Below are positions 19,677 to 29,067 of a DNA stretch of 64,000 nt, one piece after another. The stretch's first letter is position 1. Each line of letters opens with the position of its first letter. A model generated the notes under the pieces. It was not told the DNA's origin and did no database searches. It worked only from the letters and a program-made list of their open reading frames with translations. This DNA comes from Brachypterus glaber. Its lineage: Eukaryota > Arthropoda > Insecta > Coleoptera > Kateretidae. A program made the position numbers and the translations under genes. The DNA lies in assembly GCA_958510825.1 (NCBI GenBank), contig OY294048.1, forward strand, positions 26,484,680 through 26,548,679. The letters are read 5' to 3'.

Positions 19677-22362
19677 TTTTCAATTCAATTCAATTCAATT
19701 TATTTCAGGTTTGTTTACAAAAAATACGTGAATAACAAAAGATGGGGATCCGCCTAAACTAAAGTTTGTGTGCGGCATCCAAGTTTATAAAATAAAATTA
19801 ACTTAACAGTATTTATGATTGTTTTTTTTTTACATATAATTGTATAATAAGAAAGAAAGAGAGATAGAGAGAGAAAGAGCAAGGAGAAACAAATAAATAG
19901 TAAAGTCTATTTATTGTGTGCATACATTGTGTAATACTGTGCGGGAGCAAAGGCAAAGTAGTATAAATAATTCAAACTAAAGGTGTAAAAACACTTAGAA
20001 ACACTGGATATGAAATGATAATAAATTCTTTTAATTCTGTTCTTAGTTTTCTGTTATTTATTGATTTTAACCTATTTGGGATTAAATTGTAAATTTTTGG
20101 AGCATAGAAAAATAAAGATTTTTGGGTGCCAGTCTTTTTATATAATGGGATGCAAAGATGGTTATCAATATTTTTTTTATTTGTATGGTGAACGGAAATT
20201 CTAAATTCATTTATATTTTTAAATGTCCACAGAGCTGTGTGATATATAAAAAGCTGTCTTATAGTTAACAAACCGGTTTCTTTAAACAAAAGTTCAGTTG
20301 AGTATATACGTTTCTTTTGAAATAAAATTTTAATTAAAGTTTTTTGAGTGATTTCGAGGCCAATGACAGAGCTTTCCAGCACAGCTCCCCAAACACAAAT
20401 ACAATATCGAATTATGGATTCAGCCAAGGAACTATAGACTATTAACAAAAGCTTACGGGTTAATATTGTTCTTAGTTGATAAAATTTATAGATCAGTCTC
20501 CTCAGTCTAGCGCTTATGTAATTTGTATGGCTATTCCATTTTAAGTGTTGGTCGACCAAAACACCCAGATATTTAACAGTATCTGTACGTTTAATTAAAG
20601 AACAATTACACACACCTCCACAGTTAAGTTTATGAATTTGTAAATAATCTTTGGCTGGTCGACCAGTTTGTGTTAATGAGAAAGTAATAAAGTGAGTTTT
20701 ATCAACGTTTAGACTGAGAAGACTATAATCTAACCAGTTTTTTACTACAGTTAGTCCCTTTTCAGCAAGATCATAAGCTTCTTCCCATGTATCAGCAATG
20801 AAAACAATGGCGGTATCGTCGGCATATGAAAATATTTCACCAGAAAAATTTTCTATGTTAAATATACTATTTATATATAATAAAAATAAAATAGGACCCA
20901 TGACAGTTCCCTGAGGCACACCTCTGGTAACAATCAATGGGTCACTTATAGAGTTATTTATTTTAACCCTTTGCAATCTGTTTGAAATATAATTTCTAAA
21001 TAAAGTTAAAGTTGTACCTCGGATGCCAATGCTTTCAAGCTTTTTGAGAAGCAGCTCATGATCTACCGTGTCAAATGCCTTGGCCAAATCCAAAAATATC
21101 GATATGCATTTTTTGTTGTTATCTATACCCTTTAAAACAACCCTGATTAACTGTGCTACTGCATTTTCAGTGCTAACCTTTTTTCTGAAGCCGAATTGTC
21201 GTTTACTTAAAACATTTTTATTATCAAGAAAACTAATTAGTCTAAATTTTAAGCATTGTTCAAAAAGTTTACCAAAATTGTTAATAACGGATATAGGTCG
21301 GAAGTTAGTTGTAAGCTTTTTATCTCCAGCTTTATAGACTGGACTAACGATCGATTCTTTCATTGCCCTCGGAACCACCCCGGTTTCAAAAATAAGGTCA
21401 ATTATATAAATAAGCGGTTTTATAATAAATCTGTGGATTGTTTTAATAGTAACTGCAGATATACCGTCAGGCCCACTAGCAGAATTAATATTTAATTTGT
21501 TAATAAATTGAATTAGTTCATTTTCAGTGACTGGCTTTAAAAGCAAAGATTGATTGTTTATGTTTTTAGGTTTATATTTCACAGGAGATCCACGATTTAC
21601 CTTTTTAACCATATTTTCACCTATATTTATAAAAAAATCATTAAAGTAATTAGCCTTATTTTTGTCACCCACTATAGACTCACCCTGTATATTAACAATA
21701 TTAAAATTTACATCCTTATTTATTTCCTTGTTATTTGAGGCCTGGTTAATTACCTTCCAAGTTTTTTTGTAATCATTTTTTGCCAATAATAACTGATTTT
21801 TAAAATACGCATTTTTTGTATCAAAAATAAGTTTATTTAAAAAATTACGATAGGTTTTGTATTCTATATCCCGTTCCACAAAATAATCTTTTAGTAGTTT
21901 TTGTTTTAGGTAATCCCTTTGCCTAATAGAATTAATTAAACCTATTGTAATCCAGGGTTTAAGTTTGTTTTTTTTACTATTTTTTATATTAATAAAGCGT
22001 TTATTTTTATTTAAATAAAAATTAATTTTATTTATAAATTCATTATAGCAAGTTTCTGGATTACTTTCTTGGAAAATACTTAACCATTCCTCAGTTTCAA
22101 GGTCTTTTAATAAGGCTACAAAATTTATTTTTGAAACTTGTTTAACTATATTTTCAGAGGATTTATATGATTTAGTGGAGTGGTTTACACGGAGAAAAAT
22201 TATGTCATGGTCAGTCATGCTAGATTCAAAAAGAAATGATTTTATACATAATTCCCTACGAATATTTCTGGTTTTAGTACCAACAAAAAAATGATCAAGT
22301 AAACTATTTTTTGTACTTTTTCTTGTCGGAACATCTATGCATGGAAACATATCATTGATTAT
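19677..22362 (-). mobile_element. Minus-strand LINE inserted in the Gypsy integrase
   Basis: It is 5'-truncated within the endonuclease (right border about 22362) and has a 3' tail of (TTGAA)n type, seen as 'ttcaattcaattcaattcaa' on the plus strand at 19678-19697. The 3' UTR is about 19698-19971. The ORF is intact along its whole length, so this insertion is young compared with the stop-ridden Gypsy around it. Confidence 0.9.
19972..22350 (-). CDS. LINE ORF2: endonuclease C-terminus and complete reverse transcriptase
   Basis: 792 codons with no stop. The start is the end of an APE-type endonuclease: CIDVPTR, SLLDHFFVG and the catalytic MTDHD. Next is the linker KLKPWITIGLINSIRQRD. RT blocks follow in order: SASGPDGISAVTIK, TNFRPISVINNFGKLFE, KRQFGFRKKVSTENAV, ISIFLDLAKAFDTVDHELLLKKL (shown in two parts: ISIFLDLAKAFDTVD and HELLLKKL), TRGVPQGTVMGPILFLLYIN, and the active site SYADDTAIVF (tyrosine near residue 508). 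The thumb motif is KYLGVLVDQHLKWNSH. The C-terminal region has the usual FKETGLLTIRQLFIYH. It is a jockey/CR1-type enzyme performing target-primed reverse transcription. The ATG is internal; the natural N-terminus was lost with the 5' truncation. Confidence 0.9.
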   Translation of the reverse strand: MFPCIDVPTRKSTKNSLLDHFFVGTKTRNIRRELCIKSFLFESSMTDHDIIFLRVNHSTKSYKSSENIVKQVSKINFVALLKDLETEEWLSIFQESNPETCYNEFINKINFYLNKNKRFINIKNSKKNKLKPWITIGLINSIRQRDYLKQKLLKDYFVERDIEYKTYRNFLNKLIFDTKNAYFKNQLLLAKNDYKKTWKVINQASNNKEINKDVNFNIVNIQGESIVGDKNKANYFNDFFINIGENMVKKVNRGSPVKYKPKNINNQSLLLKPVTENELIQFINKLNINSASGPDGISAVTIKTIHRFIIKPLIYIIDLIFETGVVPRAMKESIVSPVYKAGDKKLTTNFRPISVINNFGKLFEQCLKFRLISFLDNKNVLSKRQFGFRKKVSTENAVAQLIRVVLKGIDNNKKCISIFLDLAKAFDTVDHELLLKKLESIGIRGTTLTLFRNYISNRLQRVKINNSISDPLIVTRGVPQGTVMGPILFLLYINSIFNIENFSGEIFSYADDTAIVFIADTWEEAYDLAEKGLTVVKNWLDYSLLSLNVDKTHFITFSLTQTGRPAKDYLQIHKLNCGGVCNCSLIKRTDTVKYLGVLVDQHLKWNSHTNYISARLRRLIYKFYQLRTILTRKLLLIVYSSLAESIIRYCICVWGAVLESSVIGLEITQKTLIKILFQKKRIYSTELLFKETGLLTIRQLFIYHTALWTFKNINEFRISVHHTNKKNIDNHLCIPLYKKTGTQKSLFFYAPKIYNLIPNRLKSINNRKLRTELKEFIIISYPVFLSVFTPLV

Positions 22363-23049
22363 TATTCAAAATATATTGAAATTGAAAAAATGAGTAATAC
22401 TACAAATTATTCAATAATAAATGCTATGAAACCGATTTTTTCTCGTTTTGGGGTGCCTCTTTATGTAGTCTCTGACGGGGGTCCCCAGTATACTTCTCAA
22501 GCATTTACATGTTTTTCTCAAGAGTGGGAATTTGAACAGGTTGTCACAAGTCCCTATCACAGTAAATCCAATGGTAGGGCCAAACGATATGTTCAATCTG
22601 CCAAACAAATTTTTAAAAAAGTTTTAGAAGATAATAAAGATATTTTTAAAGCTTTATTACAATATAGAAATATGCCAATTGTAGATAATATTTCTCCCGC
22701 TCAAATTTTAATGTCAAGACATTTGAGATCTATGTTACCAATAACTTCTAAAAGTTTAAAACCTAATACTGTTAGTTTAGATAGTTACGACGATTTCTTA
22801 GAAAAGAGCCAAGAAAAACAAATAACTTATTTTAATAAAAAGGTTGTGAGAAACTTAAAACCATTAAGTTCTGGGGAACATGATTATGTTCAAATAAAAC
22901 CCAAAACCAAAATTTTAAATAAAGTCCGTGAAAGGACATATTTAGTTAAGCTAAATAATGGTGCTACTTATTTAAGAAATCGTAAGTTTATAAAGTTAAA
23001 AATTGTAAATATGATATTTCACAAAACGAAAATATTAAGGAAAATTTAG
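22363..23049 (+). pseudogene. Gypsy integrase core and C-terminus, catalytic Glu lost
   Basis: This continues the integrase after the LINE (IDYYSKYIEIEKM). The second catalytic Asp is in VVSDGGPQYTSQAF. The expected Glu in the S-N-G-x-A-E block reads Lys (SNGRAKRYVQ, about 22568-22600), which alone would abolish strand transfer. Downstream are VLEDNKDIFKALLQYRNMP, the GHLRS-like SRHLRSMLPI and a basic C-terminus. The open stretch ends at 23049. A short acidic frame (about 23090-23310) before the polypurine tract probably represents the frame-shifted end of Pol. Confidence 0.85.
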
Positions 23050-23342
23050 TAAAAGAACCTGAACCAAAATTTTTCTTGATACTAGTATTAGTGTAAATGT
23101 AGAATTAGATTTTAAGGAGGGAGGAAATGATGACATTAAAAATAACACGGTTAACATCGAGTTAAATAGACAAGGTGAACTCGAGATATCAGACAGTAGT
23201 GAATACAGTGATTGTGAAAACTCAGAAATTAGTGATGAAAATAGTGGCAATTTAAATCAAATATCATTCGGTAGAGTTATTAAGAAACCGAATAAGCTCG
23301 ATTTGTAGTTTACTTTTTATAAATTAGGTTTTCTAAATTTCC

Positions 23343-23357
23343 AAAAAAAAAGGGAGA
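23343..23357 (+). other. Polypurine tract of the Mag-like Gypsy
   Basis: 'aaaaaaaagggaga' lies directly before the TGTTAGGC start of the 3' LTR, as expected for the plus-strand primer of an LTR retrotransposon. Confidence 0.75.
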
Positions 23358-24256
23358 TGTTAGGCAACCATGATTACAATTTATGGCAATGTTGGTTGCA
23401 TATAAGAAAAGCTTATGCAAAGAACTCTAGAAGAATAGGGGGCTAAGTCAAGATGTTACATGTTTTGAAATATAAGTTGAAGTACATTATTGTTTGAATT
23501 ACTATTGATACAAAATCATTATACAGAGCGGTCCAAAAGTCACCCCCCCCCCCTTTTAACTTTTGAACCAGTTGAGATATCGACTTCAAATTTGGAACTT
23601 TTAAATAAGACAACTTAAACTATCTTTTAGCATATATTTAATACTTTCAGCTCTTAAAATGTGGGCAGGGGGGCATGGGGGCACATTTTTTTAAATGGAA
23701 AGGTGGCTCGTGTGATACATCATTTTAAAGCTTATAAAATTGTCCATTTAACTGTAAATTTTTTATTTTTTTTTAACATTTTTTTTTGGGTTTAAAATAG
23801 GGTTGAAAATGGGTATTTTTGTCAAAATTTCTCTAAAATCCAAACAATTTTTTAAAAATGCCTAATTTCATAATGAAAAAAAGTAAATTATACTTTTAAA
23901 CTAATTTTAGTTGAAATAAATAAAAATTAACAAAAAAAAACTTAAAAATTTATTTTTTTAGCACAAAAAACTGAAAAATCAAAACCTTAAAAAACATGTT
24001 TAAAAATTTTAAAACTGTATGGTTATATAGATAATTTTAAAGGCTTTAAAATGATGTATCACACGACCCCCCTTTCCATTTTAAAAAAATTCCCCCCCAT
24101 GCCCCCTGCTCACATTTTAAGAGATAAAAGTATCAAATATATGCTTAAAGATAGTTTAAGTTGTCTTATTTAAGAGTTCTAAATTTGAAATCTATATCTC
24201 AACTCGTTCAAAAGTTAAGAGGGGGGGGGGTGACTTTTGGACCGCACTGTATAACA
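23358..24256 (+). repeat. 3' LTR split by a foldback element
   Basis: The LTR starts TGTTAGGCAACC at 23358 and runs to 23523. It is interrupted by the 726-bp foldback element, and ends with TAACA at 24252-24256 (TG...CA boundaries). Without the insertion and its duplicated TA it would be about 171 bp. Confidence 0.85.
23524..24249. mobile_element. Foldback (palindromic) MITE-like element, family FB-A copy 1
   Basis: It begins 'cagagcggtccaaaagtcac' and ends with the near-perfect reverse complement ('gtgacttttggaccgcactg'). The arms extend hundreds of bases and share 'gttgagatatcgactt', 'ttaaactatctttwagcata' and 'cattttaaaggggg'-like words, with a poly-C/poly-G run near each tip. It is flanked by TA on both sides (23522-23523 and 24250-24251), and the 5' LTR at 16636-16651 has the unoccupied site. 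There is no ORF. The TA duplication fits movement by a Tc1/mariner-type transposase in trans. Confidence 0.9.
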
Positions 24257-25725
24257 TTTATCACGTTTAACTAAACCACAAAATAGCAATATAATAATAA
24301 CCTATAAAGTTGGAAGTATTTTTCATAAATGCCGAAAAAATATAACTTAAATTTATATGTGATGTTATTTTGTAAAAATAAATCATGAATAAATGAATAA
24401 ATAAAAAAAATAAATGCATTTAAAACTGTTTTGTCATAACATTTAGGTTGATAAATTCAAGTTTTTGACAATTGACATACGTAAAGTTAGCTACAAGAGC
24501 CTTCCCGACCAAGGGAGGGAATTGAGGTGTTTCTAACTTTTTGGCTAGTTGCAGTTAATAATAATTAATTTTCAAACTTTTATGTATATATGTAATTAGC
24601 CATTTACCAAATGGTTGTGAATAAATATGTTTATAGGTTTAAAGGTCGCAGGTAGTAAAGAGCTGCTTTAAAAAGCTTTATTGCGTGATTTTTTAAGTTT
24701 GACAATATATATATTACTTTAAAATTGTTCGCTTTTGTATTTTAAGCCACAAATGGTCAAATTAAAAAAAGCTAAAAATTGAAAAGAATAGCTTAGTACA
24801 AACAATACTTATTACACGTAATGAGTCATAAACGACAGGCGATTGACAAAAACGCAATTAAAAAAAAAACTACTCTATTGTGTGAATTAAAAATACAGTT
24901 GCCTATGTTTTGTAGTAAGTGTGCACTGCCTTAATAACTAATGTGTTAAATGTCATACATGATTTATGAGTAAAATCGAATTAAATGTAAGAAAAATAAT
25001 TCTATAACGCGACTTTTGTATAAGGTTTTAGACCTAAAATTTTTTTCATATTTTTTATCTCAGGTACAACCTCCTGGTTTGTTATTGAGTCAATTTTTAT
25101 TTTTAAGTATTTTAGAAACCTTTTTATTATACAATAAAAGAACTTTGAACACCAAAATAAGAAAAAAGTACGATTTATTAAATACTTATAGTTGGCTAAA
25201 TTTGACTTAAAAATCAAAACTTTGACCGATTTGCGCAGGAAAAAAGCTACCGACATTGTTTTACACCAAAAGAAAAATGATCCTGATCCGAAGCCGATTG
25301 TGGTTTAACGGCCCACTCTAGTAAACAATCTTAAGTGTATGTGAATCTAAATATAAGTTTGGACACCCTGTGTATGTTAGAAAACTTTAAAACTTTAGTC
25401 CAAGAGGTCCATATAAAAGCGATTTACAGAATTTTCTGAAGAAAAAATTACGCTTAATAATAATTTAATTTTACAAATATACAGCAACCTAATGTTTTTT
25501 TGCCTAATTTGCTTTTTGCATTTAATGAAGTCTTTTTGCTTATTAAGCACTCGCTTCGCGATAAGATTTTTGTTATGCATTCGCTGTATCGTGCGTTGTT
25601 CACAAAAAAGTTTTCACAACTTATACGAAAAAATCATTTGGTCTTGCTATATTTACTACAAAAAAAAACACATTCGTCTCTCTAGAAAAATTAGTTACTT
25701 TTTTGTTGCCAGCAGTAATTATTAC
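24257..25725. other. Putative Su(fu) intron, AT-rich, no gene seen
   Basis: This lies downstream, in transcript direction, of the Su(fu) exon and contains no recognisable exon or element. An internal T-rich stretch (24990-25260) and some short ORFs show no motif. The donor site of the exon is at 25724-25725. Confidence 0.5.
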
Positions 25726-25818
25726 CTTATATAATGCCAATGTGGAGGTATGTTTTCATGTGGATTGCCAGGATGTGCATACATAGAAATGTAGTCCAGG
25801 GGATCTGGTCCTCCCAAC
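25726..25818 (-). CDS. Su(fu): Suppressor of fused homologue, one internal exon
   Basis: On the minus strand a pyrimidine-rich tract ending 'ttttttatag' precedes the exon, and 'gtaataatt' follows it, giving canonical AG/GT splice sites. The exon is 93 bp: one base completing a codon (TGG, Trp, if the preceding exon ends TG), 30 full codons, and two bases (AG) of a Ser or Arg codon. The encoded peptide starts LGGPDPLDYISMYAHPGNP and ends NIPPHWHYI, which is the conserved SUFU N-terminal-domain segment (W-LGGPDPLDY-x-SMY ... HWHYIS). SUFU binds Gli/Ci transcription factors in the cytoplasm and nucleus and restrains Hedgehog signalling. No other Su(fu) exon could be found in the window, so the flanking introns are very long or the neighbouring exons lie outside. 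I see no frameshift or stop. Confidence 0.92.
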
Positions 25819-25965
25819 CTATAAAAAAATAAAAATAAATCATAATAAAAATAAAAAAATATATAAAAATAATCATAACTCTATGCCCTTGAGTCTAAGG
25901 TCAAAGTCGTATTCAGAAAACATGTTGGAAATTATCTAATCTATGACCCTGCCAAGTTTGTCATA

Positions 25966-26345
25966 CTCCCGTAGTAAAATACTAAAATTATTTTTTTTTT
26001 GTTTAAAATAAGGTAAAAATTAAAAAAATCTTTGACAATTTGGCGAAGGCGCCACTTCAAAACGAAAAAAAAAGGTATAACGGTTAGATTTTCTTAATAA
26101 TATATAAATAACACAAATCTAACTTGCAAAAGAATAGTTAAAAAAATAATTAAATTAATAATAATAAGAAACTACATATTATGTAGTTTCTTAAAAACTA
26201 TATTTTACTGCAAAATAAGTGGCCGTTGTAGCGCAGTGGATACAGAGTAATACTCTTAATAAATTATTCCGTGTTCGAATCCAGCTAGGAGCATAATAAG
26301 CTTTTTGATTTTTTTTTTATTTTTCTTTTTGTGTTATAACACCTA
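25966..26345 (+). repeat. Composite repeat with tRNA-like module, short copy
   Basis: Two blocks match, in opposite orientation, the longer copy at 35144-36466. Block 25966-26065 contains 'ggcgaaggcgccactt' and matches about 36380-36466. Block 26075-26345 contains 'aacggttagattttctt', 'gtagtttcttaaaaactata' and the tRNA-like module, and matches about 35160-35420. The central ~900 bp of the long copy is absent, so this looks like an internal-deletion derivative. A T-rich tail follows the tRNA-like part. Confidence 0.75.
26221..26293 (+). other. tRNA-derived (tRNA-Arg-like) module of the repeat, not a functional tRNA
   Basis: It has an A-box-like 'tagcgcagtgga' and a B-box 'gttcgaatcc' at tRNA spacing, the internal promoter elements of RNA polymerase III. 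The anticodon arm is degraded and the acceptor ends pair poorly. The second copy (35190-35256) has 'actctaatta' in the anticodon region, close to tRNA-Arg(UCU) 'acttctaatt'. Confidence 0.7.
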
Positions 26346-26447
26346 TAATTTTCTTTCTATAAGAAATTAATAATAATAATTTTTAGGATGGTTTCATTAT
26401 TATCTTATAGTGACTATTATTATTATAGTTACTATTACTTACTTATA

Positions 26448-27306
26448 CAGGGTTATTCACGAAGGTGGTCTATTAAAAGTTTATGGAGAACGAATCATTT
26501 AAAAAATCTGATTTTGTACTTTGGGGTTTTTAAATATGGCCAATCGATTAAAAATATTTTTATGCTTGTGCCACTTCCGGTTGTACCGGAAGAGTCACTT
26601 AACTTCGATTTTTTAAATGGAACACCCTATATATTTCTTAATTTTTAAAATTCTCATGAAATTTGCTTTATTTTGATATGTAATACTTTATGTCTATATA
26701 TGGTAGTTTTTGAGTTATTCAAGTTTTTAGCAAAAAATTAGCAAATTAACCACCCCTAAAAAAAATAATTTCTCCTTTATTTTTTAAATTGGAAAAAAGT
26801 TTTATTTTAGTTTACTCAATAATACTTACCCAAATTATCCTAAGCCGAAACAGAACCCAAAAATTTATACAGGGTGTCTCAGAAAGCAGGTCAAAAACTA
26901 CCCCTAAAAAAAATAATTTCTCCTTTATTTTTTAAATTGGAAAAAAGTTTTATTTTAGTTTACTCAATAATACTTACCCAAATTATCCTAAGCCGAAACA
27001 GAACCCAAAAATTTATACAGGGTGTCTCAGAAAGCAGGTCAAAAACTACCAGAGATAGACGTAAAGTGTTACATATAAAAATAAAGAAAATTCAATTTGA
27101 ATTTTAAAAATTAAAAAATATATAGGGTGTTCTATTTAAAAAATCAAAGTGAAGTGCCACTTCCGGTACAATCGGAAGTGACACAAGCATGAAAATATTT
27201 TTAATCGATTGGCCATATTCAAAAACCACAAAGTGTAAAATATCAGATTTTTAAAATTATTGGTTCTCCATAAACTTTTAATAGACCACTTCCGTGAATA
27301 ACCCTG
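26448..27306. mobile_element. Foldback element, family FB-B
   Basis: The termini are 'cagggttattcacgaaggtg' (left) and 'cgtgaataaccctg' (right). The arms, about 26448-26711 and 27043-27306, match over more than 250 bp ('taaaagtttatggagaac', 'ggccaatcgattaaaaat', 'ccacttccggt'). The left border is TA; the right border reads TG, perhaps a mutated TA. The loop contains a tandem duplication. No ORF has a recognised motif. Confidence 0.85.
26753..27048. repeat. 148-bp tandem duplication in the FB-B loop
   Basis: The 26753-26900 and 26901-27048 units are near-identical, each beginning 'cccctaaaaaaaataattt' and ending 'aggtcaaaaacta'. Each includes a 'tatacagggtgtctcag' word that itself looks like the tip of another TA-flanked element. 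Confidence 0.9.
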
Positions 27307-27875
27307 TGTAGTTAAAACTAATTAGTATACTAATTAAAAAAAAAAACTATAAATAATTAAAATAATTATTACATAGGTCCACCAAAAAGTCAAATACTCT
27401 AATTCAGACTATATTTTTCTTACATATTATGCTTGTCATTATTATATTACATTATTACTCATATTTTGAAATAGATAACCAACCCCTATAGTGCACTAGG
27501 TACCGCTAAATATGAAGATTAAGGTAAAGGTCGCGACGTTTACATTAATATTTGAAAAAGATAAATAACATAGGGAACGTTCAAGTATTACGTAACGCTC
27601 TAGGGGGGGGGGTCTCGAAAACGTTACGCCGCGTTACAGAGGGGGGTCGGTGTCAATAAAAATAGTACGTAACACTTTTAATATATGTTTATTGGATCAC
27701 GTTTTTAACAATGATCTAGGCCTGAGATATGGATTCGTTGCAAATTTTATTGCACACGGCGTTCCTCTAAATAAAAAAAAATAGAGATGGAAAACCATAG
27801 GCAATAACCGGTTTTTGCTTAACCGCTTGCGAAAATTACCTCAGACCGGTTTTTGGTTAAAACACGGAAGAAGAA
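27307..27875. other. Non-coding DNA
   Basis: No gene. At about 27570-27690, G-runs ('ctaggggggggggtctcg', 'gaggggggtcgg') lie between repeated 'cgttac' and 'acgtaac' words. This may be a fragment of another inverted-repeat element, but the ends are not definable. Confidence 0.4.
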
Positions 27876-28708
<833 letters not shown>

Positions 28709-29067
28709 AAAAAAAAAAAGGAAAGGGGGAGCCCAGCACTGAAGGTACCCCACCATGGCAAACCATGGTGGCCACCACCCCTGAATAGTAGTTTTCTATC
28801 TACTCAGTCCTCTAATGCCCTGTCCTTTTTTGCTTACCTCTTTTCTTTTATCTTTATTTTAATTTCTTACATGGGAAGAGATAGGTACAGTACCTTACAG
28901 GAAGGCCCTATCCCACTTAAGGTTTGCGGCATAACCGCAGGAGGTACCATAACCCTCCTTTACACCACTCTATAGTACTAACTTGCACTGCTTAATACTA
29001 ACACGAACTTACACAACTCCACTATCCAACGCGCACATACACATTCGCAATCTCGCACATATTAATT

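Larger units (their letters stand above)
16508..24256 (+). mobile_element. Mag-like Ty3/Gypsy element with LTRs, dead and twice interrupted
   Basis: The 5' LTR ends TATAACA at 16651 and is followed immediately by a TGG-starting primer binding site. Gag, protease, RT, RNase H and integrase follow on the plus strand. A polypurine tract (about 23343-23357) precedes the 3' LTR, which starts TGTTAGGC at 23358. A LINE (about 19677-22362) splits the integrase and a foldback element (23524-24249) splits the 3' LTR. The order of coding blocks and the Gag text resemble Mag/K02A2.6-like Gypsy elements. Numerous stops and a missing catalytic Glu in integrase make it inactive. Confidence 0.85.

Noticed and set aside
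24470..24560. Possible Su(fu) downstream exon in slightly GC-richer DNA
   Set aside because: No frame on the minus strand resembles the SUFU sequence that should follow HWHYI(S).
26221..26293. Functional tRNA gene
   Set aside because: Acceptor and T-arm pairing fail and the anticodon arm is degraded; a second copy shares long non-tRNA flanks, so it is part of a repeat.
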